Source: Cytophagia bacterium | GTDB lineage: Bacteria > Bacteroidota > Bacteroidia > Cytophagales > Spirosomataceae | Direction: 5' to 3' | Assembly (NCBI GenBank): GCA_004293645.1 | Contig: REAB01000076.1 | Coordinates: 1-49,862, forward strand | DNA: 49,862 nt | Shown: in pieces, positions 1 through 7,672 of the stretch | Position numbering within the stretch: the first letter of the stretch is position 1 | How the letters are laid out: each line of letters opens with the position of its first letter | Notes under the pieces: model-generated | The model's input: only the letters and a program-made list of their open reading frames with translations | What the model was told of the DNA's origin: nothing | Databases searched by the model: none | Position numbers and translations under genes: made by a program

Positions 1-69
1 GCTATTCTGAAAGTTCAAATACTCAACAATAACTGGGATAATTGCTGGAATATTAAAAATGCAGCATAA
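1..69 (+). CDS. Transposase, C-terminal end only (runs off window)
   Basis: The first frame is open from base 1 to a TAA at 67-69, giving 22 residues that end in a Trp/Asn-rich tail. The stop lies two bases before a 24-bp sequence (71-94) whose reverse complement is found at 49770-49793. A reading frame that stops just inside a terminal inverted repeat is the usual layout of an insertion sequence, so I infer that this is the 3' end of a transposase. The family cannot be told from 22 residues. Confidence 0.5.
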   Translation, partial: AILKVQILNNNWDNCWNIKNAA

Positions 70-70
70 T

Positions 71-94
71 CAGTCTATAATTTACACTAACAAA
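71..94. repeat. IS terminal inverted repeat (right end of the left copy)
   Basis: These 24 bases are the exact reverse complement of 49770-49793. The identity breaks off on both sides (70/49794 and 95/49769 differ). The sequences inside the two copies differ, as expected for the left and right ends of one element type rather than a large inverted duplication. Immediately to the right the DNA codes for the inside of a DUF2231-like domain, so the element sits within that gene. Confidence 0.7.
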
Positions 95-2436
95 TATTTT
101 GGCTTTGGCAATTTTTAGGCCGTCTTCACCCACTCGTTGTTCATTTTCCAGTTAGTTTACTTTGCGTAGCACTATTGCTTCAAGTCATAGATTGGCGGCG
201 CAAGTCTGCCGAATTAAAGGCCAGCATCACGATTTTGGTTTGGGTGGGGGCTATTAGCTCATTGGTAGCAGTGGCATTGGGATTACTTTTGAGCAACATC
301 GAAGAATACAACGGCGATACCGTTACCATTCACCAATGGTCAGGCATTGCTACCATGCTATTGGCAGGTCTCACCATTTTTGCCCTAAAAACCCAGCGCG
401 AACTCCTCTACCGAAGTTCACTCATTTTGAGTACCATTGGTGTAGCAGTGGCAGGGCATTTTGGGGCTATGCTTACCCATGGCGACGATTATCTTACCAG
501 TGTTTTACCTTTTAATCAAATTCAACAAACCGAAGGCACAGGCGATGGCACAAATTTTACGCTTGCGAGTGTAAAGGGGCCACTCACAGAGCCCCAAATT
601 CAAGAATTAAATTTAGAAGTACGTTCTATTTTTGCGCACAATTGTTACAGCTGCCATGGCGAAGGTAAAACCAAAGGAGAACTACGATTAGACAAAAAGG
701 AATTTATATTTAAGGGAGGAAAACATGGCCCAGTGATTGAGGCCGGAAAGCCCGAAAGTAGCGAAATCATTCGACGAATTACGTTGCCCACAGGCCACAA
801 AGAGGCCATGCCAACCAAAGGTAAGCGACTCACAGAAAAGGAAATATCAATTCTCGAATATTGGATAAAGCAAGGTGCGCCCTGGCCCAGTGGTACAGAA
901 AAGAGTATTTATCGTGTGGCTGAATTGGCACCACGAATGCCGATATTACCCCCAGCCACGGCAGAATTTCCACAACCTATTGACCGCTTGGTAAACACCT
1001 ATTTTCAGAAAAATAAACTTACTTGGAAACCTATCGTGGACGACCGCACCTATATTCGGCGGGTATATTTAGATGTAATAGGCTTGTTGCCAACACCCGA
1101 AAACATCCAAGTATTTGAGGCCGATACACGCCCCGATAAACGCGAGCAATTGGTCAATAACTTATTGAGTCGCAACGAAGATTATGCACAGCACTGGCTT
1201 ACTTTTTGGAATGATGCCCTGCGCAACGACTACTCAGGAACGGGCTTTATTACCGAAGGCCGTTTTGATATTACCAAATGGCTCTATGCCTCGCTCAAAA
1301 CCAACAAACCTTACAATACTTTTGTCAAAGAACTCATCAGTCCCACCAAAGCATCGGAAGGGTTTATCAGAGGTATACAATGGCGCGGCACAATCAACGC
1401 CAGCCAACGCACCGAAATGCAGGCCGCGCAGAATGTAGCACAGGTTTTTTTGGGATTGAACCTCAAATGCGCTTCTTGCCACGATAGCTTTATCAGCGAC
1501 TGGAAGCTCGAAGATGCCTACGCCTTTGCCAATGTTTTTGCTGACTCTACCCTCGAAATTCACCATTGCGACAAGCCCACAGGAAAGTTGGCGGGCAGGG
1601 GGCTTTTGTTTAAGGAGTTGGGGCAAATCAAAGAAACACCCATCACCAAAAAACGACTCAAAGAATTAGCAGATTTTTTGGTACAACCCAAAGATGGCAG
1701 ACTGTACCGTACATTGGTCAATCGGGTTTGGGCGCAGCTGATGGGGCGCGGTATTGTAGAACCCGTAGATGCCATGGACAATATGCCTTGGAGCCAAGAT
1801 TTATTGGACTACTTGGCAGCTGACTTTGCAAGCAATGCCTATGACATCAAAAAATTAATGTACGCTATTTTGACATCCAAAACCTACCAATTGCCTTCTA
1901 CTGGTGTAAAAGATGCGGGCTTGGTAACAGCACCCGCCTATGTTTTTGATGGAATGTTACGCAGAAGACTCACCGCAGAACAGTTTGCTGACGCAGTAAG
2001 TGTAGCCTTCAATCCAATTTACACAGATTCGGCCATTGTGTTCAAACAGTTTCCCGAAACCATCAAAAAAGAAGTACCATTTACACGGGCTTCGCTGGTA
2101 AAAAATGACCCATTTTTGACCGCGCTCGGAAGACCCAACCGCGAAACCGTCAGCACAAGTCGAACTTCACAGGCCAACTTATTGCAAGCCTTAGAATTAA
2201 CAAATGGAGCAAAATTTAACAACGCACTCAAAGAAGGAGCAAAACGTTGGAAAGAAAAATATTCATCGTCAGATTTGTTGATCAAAGAACTCTATAAAAA
2301 ATCGTTGGGTAGAGCCCCCTCCTCAAAAGAAATGGGCATTGCCCAAAAAATAGTAGGACCAAAGCCCTCCCTCGAAGGCATCGAAGATTTAGTATGGGCC
2401 ATGACATTACACCCCGAATTTCAATTGATTTATTAG
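91..2436 (+). CDS. 5'-truncated membrane c-type cytochrome protein, PSCyt1-DUF1549-DUF1553
   Basis: The frame is open from just after an in-frame TAA at 88-90, but the first possible start is TTG at 175. Codons 91-174 already encode DUF2231-like sequence (GRLHPLVVHFP) that matches residues 40-50 of the protein at 7673 (GRMHPLLLHFP). The true N-terminus, probably with a first membrane helix, has therefore been removed by the IS ending at 94. Counted from TTG175, the rest has membrane helices (about 15-100), a PSCyt1 domain with heme motif CYSCH (157-161), DUF1549 with a second motif CASCH (432-436), and DUF1553 (about 510-750). Such proteins are inferred to be envelope electron-transfer or glycan-related proteins; no member with a settled function is known to me. 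It is followed 11 bp later by a DUF1501 gene. It may survive as a shortened protein from TTG175 or be inactive. Confidence 0.8.
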   Translation, partial: QIFWLWQFLGRLHPLVVHFPVSLLCVALLLQVIDWRRKSAELKASITILVWVGAISSLVAVALGLLLSNIEEYNGDTVTIHQWSGIATMLLAGLTIFALKTQRELLYRSSLILSTIGVAVAGHFGAMLTHGDDYLTSVLPFNQIQQTEGTGDGTNFTLASVKGPLTEPQIQELNLEVRSIFAHNCYSCHGEGKTKGELRLDKKEFIFKGGKHGPVIEAGKPESSEIIRRITLPTGHKEAMPTKGKRLTEKEISILEYWIKQGAPWPSGTEKSIYRVAELAPRMPILPPATAEFPQPIDRLVNTYFQKNKLTWKPIVDDRTYIRRVYLDVIGLLPTPENIQVFEADTRPDKREQLVNNLLSRNEDYAQHWLTFWNDALRNDYSGTGFITEGRFDITKWLYASLKTNKPYNTFVKELISPTKASEGFIRGIQWRGTINASQRTEMQAAQNVAQVFLGLNLKCASCHDSFISDWKLEDAYAFANVFADSTLEIHHCDKPTGKLAGRGLLFKELGQIKETPITKKRLKELADFLVQPKDGRLYRTLVNRVWAQLMGRGIVEPVDAMDNMPWSQDLLDYLAADFASNAYDIKKLMYAILTSKTYQLPSTGVKDAGLVTAPAYVFDGMLRRRLTAEQFADAVSVAFNPIYTDSAIVFKQFPETIKKEVPFTRASLVKNDPFLTALGRPNRETVSTSRTSQANLLQALELTNGAKFNNALKEGAKRWKEKYSSSDLLIKELYKKSLGRAPSSKEMGIAQKIVGPKPSLEGIEDLVWAMTLHPEFQLIY

Positions 2437-2447
2437 ACATAAAACTT

Positions 2448-3881
2448 ATGAAAAATAACTGGAATCGAAGAGAATTTTTACAAAAAACCAGTGCTGCTAC
2501 CTTGGCCGCAATGGCCACGAGTTCACCCATGGCAAGTCTATTGTCGGGCTGTAAAACCAAGGCAATAGGACAAACCAACGGCACTGCCGATACGGTCATA
2601 TTGCTTTGGATGGCGGGCGGAATGGCCCATACCGAAACCTTTGACCCCAAACGATATACGCCCTACCAAAAAGACATGGAAGGAAACCGCGTATTGAGTA
2701 CCTTCAAACCAATACCGACAGTTTTAGACGGAATAAACTTTTCTGAAGGCCTCCAGTCAATTGGCAAAGTGATGGACAAAGGCACGCTCATACGCTCGTA
2801 TGTGGCGGCAGATATGGGGCATATTTTGCACTCACGCCACCAGTACAATTGGCACACTTGTTACGAACCACCTCAAACCGCCGCCGCGCCGCACATTGGC
2901 GCGTGGATTGCCAAAGAGCTGGGTCCAAAAAATCCAGTTATTCCCGCTTTTATCGACATTGGCCAACGGTTTACGGTGGGCGAAGCCGAAGAACTGAAAG
3001 CATTTCATACAGCAGGTTTTTTAGGAAATGAATTTGGCCCCTTTTTTATTCCCGACCCAAGCCAAGGATTGGAGAGTGTGCGCCCGCCTGTGGGAATGAA
3101 CGCCAAACGTTTTGAAAGTCGCAATCAACTCTACAACGACCTCATTAGCAGCAGCCCCATGGGTGAATTTGGGAGTGATTACCAAAAAGAATCGCTCAAA
3201 CGCTCCATGGAACAAGCCTACATGCTCCTCAACTCGCCCGAATCCAAGGCGTTCAATCTTAACACAGAACCCAAAGCAAGCTACGATATTTATAACACGG
3301 GGCGTTTTGGATTGGGCTGCCTTTTGGCCAAGCGGCTCACCGAGCAAGGTGCCAGGTTTATAAGTGTTACCACAGAATATGAGCCTTTTTTTGGTTGGGA
3401 CACACACGAAAACGGCCACACACGCTTGGAAGGAATGAAAAAAATGATTGATGCGCCAATTGCTCAACTCATTAAAGATTTGGACAAATCGGGTCATTTG
3501 GAACGAACACTAATCGTGTTGGCAAGCGAATTTAGCCGCGATATGATGGTAGAAGGCCGCCCCGATGCCAAAGTGCTTGAGCAAGTGAAGCAACCAGATA
3601 TTCTTTCAGACATCAAGTTTTATGGAATGCACCGCCATTTTACCGACGGTGGCTCCATGTTGATGTTTGGAGGAGGCATCAAAAAAGGTTTTGTGTATGG
3701 CAAAACCGCTGACGAACGCCCCTGCAAAACCATCGAAAACCCCGTAAAGATTGACGGGATTCACCAAACGATTTATCATGCCCTCGGCATAGCACCCGAC
3801 ACACAGTATGAAATAGAAAAACGTCCCTTTTATACAACACCCGATGGCAAAGGAAAAGCAGTGATGGAGTTGTTAAGTTAA
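2448..3881 (+). CDS. Tat-exported DUF1501 protein (divergent copy)
   Basis: This 477-residue protein begins at ATG 2448; the frame is open further upstream but there overlaps the previous gene. The N-terminus carries a twin-arginine signal (NRREFLQK, residues 5-12), an Ala-rich stretch and a Cys (LLSGC), so it could be a Tat lipoprotein. The body is DUF1501, which as far as I recall belongs to the alkaline phosphatase/sulfatase-like fold; the GGMAHTETFDP motif and a WDTHENGH motif are present. Compared with the paralogue at 6213, the C-terminal GEFGRT is replaced by SEFSRD and the GRDHHP region by MHRHF, so metal-site residues may be altered. It is coupled to the upstream gene (11 bp) and to the lipoprotein cytochrome downstream (10 bp). 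The substrate is unknown. Confidence 0.85.
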   Translation: MKNNWNRREFLQKTSAATLAAMATSSPMASLLSGCKTKAIGQTNGTADTVILLWMAGGMAHTETFDPKRYTPYQKDMEGNRVLSTFKPIPTVLDGINFSEGLQSIGKVMDKGTLIRSYVAADMGHILHSRHQYNWHTCYEPPQTAAAPHIGAWIAKELGPKNPVIPAFIDIGQRFTVGEAEELKAFHTAGFLGNEFGPFFIPDPSQGLESVRPPVGMNAKRFESRNQLYNDLISSSPMGEFGSDYQKESLKRSMEQAYMLLNSPESKAFNLNTEPKASYDIYNTGRFGLGCLLAKRLTEQGARFISVTTEYEPFFGWDTHENGHTRLEGMKKMIDAPIAQLIKDLDKSGHLERTLIVLASEFSRDMMVEGRPDAKVLEQVKQPDILSDIKFYGMHRHFTDGGSMLMFGGGIKKGFVYGKTADERPCKTIENPVKIDGIHQTIYHALGIAPDTQYEIEKRPFYTTPDGKGKAVMELLS

Positions 3882-3891
3882 ATTGTTCATT

Positions 3892-6207
3892 ATGAAACAG
3901 ATCGCCTATTTTTTTGCAACAATAATTGTATGCTTATCTTCTTGTAATAAGAATACAACAACCCAAGAGCAAATACCCGACGAGGTAAGCTATAATTTTG
4001 ACATCCGACCCATACTTTCCGATAAATGCTCGGCTTGCCACGGCCCCGATGCCAACAAAAGAGAAGCTGGCCTTCGCCTCGACGACCCCGAAAGTGCTTT
4101 CAAAGCCCTGAAAGAACACCCCGCCGCCCACGCCCTTGTGGCAGGAAAGCCCCAACAGTCGGAGGTGTTTTTGCGCATTACCACCAGCGATACCAGCAAA
4201 TTGATGCCACCGCCAACATCCAATTTAAAATTGACTTCGCACGAGATTGATCTCATTGAGAAATGGATAAAGCAAGGCGCAAAATACGAAAAACACTGGG
4301 CCTTTGTTTCACCCAAAAAGACCGCTCTCCCTAAAGTAAAAGACAAATCTTGGCCCCGAAATGAAATTGATTATTTTATTTTGAGCAAACAAGAACAAAG
4401 AGGATTTGAACCAAACCAAGAAGCCGACAAAGAACGACTCCTAAAACGACTTAGTTTGGATTTGAATGGCTTGCCGCCCACGTTGGAGATGATGAACAGC
4501 TTCTTGGCCGACAAAAACACCAACGCTTATGAAAAAACGGTGGATAAACTCCTCCAAAATCCAGCTTATGGTGAAAAAATGGCCGTTTATTGGCTCGATT
4601 TGGCCCGTTATGCCGATTCGCACGGCTACCAAGATGATGGCTACCGCACACAATGGCCTTGGCGCGACTGGGTGATTCACGCCTTAAACAAAAATATGCC
4701 GTATGACCAATTCGTTACTTGGCAGTTGGCGGGAGATTTGTTGCCCAATCCCAACGACAATAGTGCCACTGCCAAAGAGCAACTTTTGGCGACGGGGTTC
4801 AATCGAAACCATAAAATAACAGAAGAAGGTGGGGTAATTCCAGAAGAATATCGCATCAGTTATGTTACCGACCGCAACGACTTATTTGGCAAGGCATTCT
4901 TGGGCGTTACACTCGAATGTGCGCACTGCCACGACCACAAATACGACCCTTTTTCTCAAAAAGAATACTATCAACTTTTTGCCTTTTTCAACAATGTAAA
5001 AGAAGTAGGCATTGAGTCTGTAATAGGTGGCCCCGAAACCTACGCCAAAAAACCCTTGATGACCATCAGCAAGGAGGATATAAAAAGTTTACTGACGTTT
5101 ATTAACAACCCCGACACCAATCACTTGATTGTATCGGTGATGGGCGATTTAGATTCGGTACGGACCACTCATATACTCAAGCGCGGGGCTTATGATGCCC
5201 CAGGCGACGTAGTACAGCCCAATACCCCCAATAGTATTCTGCCCTTTAACAACAAATACCCAAAAAATAGGCTGGGGTTGTCCAAATGGCTATTTGACAA
5301 ACAAAACCCGCTCACAGCAAGGGTTTTTGTGAATCAAGTTTGGCAAGAATTTTTTGGAAAAGGCATCGTAAAAACTTCGGGTGACTTTGGAATGCAGGGC
5401 GAACTGCCTTCGCATCCGCAGTTGTTAGATTGGCTGGCTACCGATTTTATGGAACATGGCTGGAACATAAAACGCTTGGTAAAGCAGATTGTTAGCTCGG
5501 CCACTTACCGACAATCAGCCATAGTAACGCCCGAAAAATTGGCCGCCGACCCCGAGAATATTTTCTTGGCGCGGTCGTCGCGCTACCGCATCAATGCCGA
5601 GTTTGTCAGAGATGCCGTGCTTGCAAGTAGTGGCTTGCTGGTCAAGGCAATAGGCGGCCCAAGTGTGAAGCCTTATCAGCCCGCAGGCTTGTGGGAAGGC
5701 GCTACATCTGGACGGGGCTTGCTCTCTATGTACACCCAAGACCATGGCGCAAGCCTGTACCGAAGAGGAATGTACACACTCATAAAACGCACCGTTCCCC
5801 CGCCAACAATGAGTATTTTTGATGCCAGCAACCGCGATTTGTGTGAAGTAAAAAGGCTCAAAACAAACACCCCTTTGCAAGCGTTGGTGATGATGAACGA
5901 CCCCGCTGTTTTGGAGGCATCGCGTGTGTTGGCGGCCAAGCTTTTGGAGGAAAATAGCCCCACAAAAGATAAAATCATCAAAGCCTTTCGCTTGATAGTT
6001 TCGCGCAAGCCTACCGAAAAAGAAGTATTGATTTTGACAAATTATTACGAAAAAGAAAGAAAGAAAATAAGCGAAACAAGTGCTAAAAAACTATTGACAG
6101 TAGGCGAATATCCCATTCCTGCGACCATCAACAAGCCTATGCTTGCCGCTTTGATGCGCGTGGTCAATACGATTTATAATTTAGAAGAAACCATTACAAA
6201 GTCATAA
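3892..6207 (+). CDS. Lipoprotein c-type cytochrome, PSCyt1-DUF1549-DUF1553
   Basis: This 771-residue protein starts at ATG 3892; the TTG at 3883 would add three residues ahead of a clean lipoprotein signal with lipobox LSSC (Cys18). PSCyt1 follows with heme motif CSACH (46-50), then DUF1549 (about 155-360) with motif CAHCH (343-347) and DUF1553 (about 445-750). It is a full-length homologue of the truncated gene at 91 but has a lipid anchor instead of membrane helices. Each CxxCH should hold one covalent heme after export, making it an envelope di-heme protein. It forms a pair with the DUF1501 gene 5 bp downstream. In planctomycetes and Bacteroidota such pairs often sit near glycan-degradation genes; none is seen in this window. 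Confidence 0.87.
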   Translation: MKQIAYFFATIIVCLSSCNKNTTTQEQIPDEVSYNFDIRPILSDKCSACHGPDANKREAGLRLDDPESAFKALKEHPAAHALVAGKPQQSEVFLRITTSDTSKLMPPPTSNLKLTSHEIDLIEKWIKQGAKYEKHWAFVSPKKTALPKVKDKSWPRNEIDYFILSKQEQRGFEPNQEADKERLLKRLSLDLNGLPPTLEMMNSFLADKNTNAYEKTVDKLLQNPAYGEKMAVYWLDLARYADSHGYQDDGYRTQWPWRDWVIHALNKNMPYDQFVTWQLAGDLLPNPNDNSATAKEQLLATGFNRNHKITEEGGVIPEEYRISYVTDRNDLFGKAFLGVTLECAHCHDHKYDPFSQKEYYQLFAFFNNVKEVGIESVIGGPETYAKKPLMTISKEDIKSLLTFINNPDTNHLIVSVMGDLDSVRTTHILKRGAYDAPGDVVQPNTPNSILPFNNKYPKNRLGLSKWLFDKQNPLTARVFVNQVWQEFFGKGIVKTSGDFGMQGELPSHPQLLDWLATDFMEHGWNIKRLVKQIVSSATYRQSAIVTPEKLAADPENIFLARSSRYRINAEFVRDAVLASSGLLVKAIGGPSVKPYQPAGLWEGATSGRGLLSMYTQDHGASLYRRGMYTLIKRTVPPPTMSIFDASNRDLCEVKRLKTNTPLQALVMMNDPAVLEASRVLAAKLLEENSPTKDKIIKAFRLIVSRKPTEKEVLILTNYYEKERKKISETSAKKLLTVGEYPIPATINKPMLAALMRVVNTIYNLEETITKS

Positions 6208-6212
6208 ACGCC

Positions 6213-7667
6213 ATGGAAAAAGAAATCTTAGAACACGGCCTCCATTTCAACCGACGACGTTTCTTGTCCACCATGAGCTTAGGGCTGGGGAGTGTGGCTT
6301 TGGGGTCGTTGATGGTGCCCCATTTACTCAGCGGAGGCGACAACGACGGTACAGGCTTTCTGCCAGGTATTCCGCATTTTGCCCCCAAAGCCAAACGAGT
6401 CATTTATCTGTTTCAAAATGGCGCGCCCTCACAGTTAGAAACCTTTGACTACAAGCCCCGTCTGCGTGAAATGATGGGCCAAGAACTCCCCCCTTCGGTA
6501 CGTGGAGTGCAACGCCTCACAGGCATGACGGCCAATCAAGCGGCCTTTCCTTTGGCAGGTTCTTTTACTAATTTTAAGCAATACGGCCAGTCGGGTGCGT
6601 GGATAAGTGATTTGTTGCCTTATACTTCCAAGATTGCAGACGACCTGTGTATTATCCGTTCGATGTACACCGAAGCCATCAACCATGACCCCGCTCTTAC
6701 TTTTTTTCAAACAGGATCGCAGCAAGGCAACCGCCCAAGTATGGGCGCGTGGCTGAGCTATGGCTTAGGAAATGAAAATAAAAACCTGCCCGATTTTACC
6801 GTATTACTATCGCGTGGTATTGGCAACGGGCAGGGCGTTTACTCCAAACTCTGGTCAAATGGTTTCTTAGATTCTGTCCACCAAGGCGTGCAGTTTAGCA
6901 AAGGCGAAGACCCTGTGCTTTATATCCGCGACCCCGAAGGAATGGACAGGCAAGCCCGCCGCGAAATGCTGGACAATCTTTCAGAATTGAACGAACTGTC
7001 TTACAATGAATTTGGCGACCCAGAGATTACGGCCAAAGTGAAACAATACGAAATGGCTTATCGGATGCAAACGGCTATTCCTGAAGTGATGGACTTATCC
7101 AAAGAATCGGATGACATTGTAAAACTCTATGGACCAGAGTGTTTGGTGCCAGGAACTTTTGCCGCCAACTGCCTACTGGCCCGAAAACTATCCGAAAATG
7201 GGGTTCGTTTTGTACAACTCTATCACCAAGGCTGGGACCAACACGGCAATCTTCCTTTTGAAATAACAAGCCAAGCCAAAGACGTAGATCAGGCTTCTGC
7301 TGCCTTAGTAACCGATTTGAAACAACGCGGCTTGTTGGACGAAACACTGGTGATTTGGGGAGGCGAATTTGGCCGTACGAGCTATAGCCAAGGAAAACTG
7401 ACAATCGACAATTATGGACGCGACCATCACCCACGTTGTTTTAGTATTTGGATGGCAGGTGGGGGCATCAAGCCAGGCATGGTCTATGGAGAAACCGACG
7501 AACTGGGCTACAATATCCAAAGAAACCCCGTACACGTACACGATTTTCAAGCCACTGTTTTGCATCAATTGGGTCTTAATCATGAAAAATTAATTTTCAA
7601 ACATTTGGGACGTAGGTACAGACTAACAGACATCTCTGGAAAAGTAGTACGTGATATTATTGCTTAA
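6213..7667 (+). CDS. Tat-exported DUF1501 protein
   Basis: This 484-residue protein has a twin-arginine motif NRRRFLS (about residues 13-19) followed by a hydrophobic stretch, so it is expected to be folded in the cytoplasm and exported by Tat. It shows the usual DUF1501 landmarks: QNGAPSQLETFDYKP near the start of the mature protein, WDQHGN, WGGEFGRT and GRDHHP. These fit a metal-binding alkaline-phosphatase-like site (family inference). It starts 5 bp after the cytochrome lipoprotein and ends 5 bp before the next gene, so it is certainly co-transcribed. Its motifs are the standard ones, unlike the copy at 2448, so this is the more likely active DUF1501 of the operon. Confidence 0.88.
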   Translation: MEKEILEHGLHFNRRRFLSTMSLGLGSVALGSLMVPHLLSGGDNDGTGFLPGIPHFAPKAKRVIYLFQNGAPSQLETFDYKPRLREMMGQELPPSVRGVQRLTGMTANQAAFPLAGSFTNFKQYGQSGAWISDLLPYTSKIADDLCIIRSMYTEAINHDPALTFFQTGSQQGNRPSMGAWLSYGLGNENKNLPDFTVLLSRGIGNGQGVYSKLWSNGFLDSVHQGVQFSKGEDPVLYIRDPEGMDRQARREMLDNLSELNELSYNEFGDPEITAKVKQYEMAYRMQTAIPEVMDLSKESDDIVKLYGPECLVPGTFAANCLLARKLSENGVRFVQLYHQGWDQHGNLPFEITSQAKDVDQASAALVTDLKQRGLLDETLVIWGGEFGRTSYSQGKLTIDNYGRDHHPRCFSIWMAGGGIKPGMVYGETDELGYNIQRNPVHVHDFQATVLHQLGLNHEKLIFKHLGRRYRLTDISGKVVRDIIA

Positions 7668-7672
7668 ACTAC

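Noticed and set aside
2394..2447. Upstream start of the first DUF1501 gene
   Set aside because: It would overlap the previous gene by 43 bp and bury the twin-arginine signal; ATG 2448 is better.
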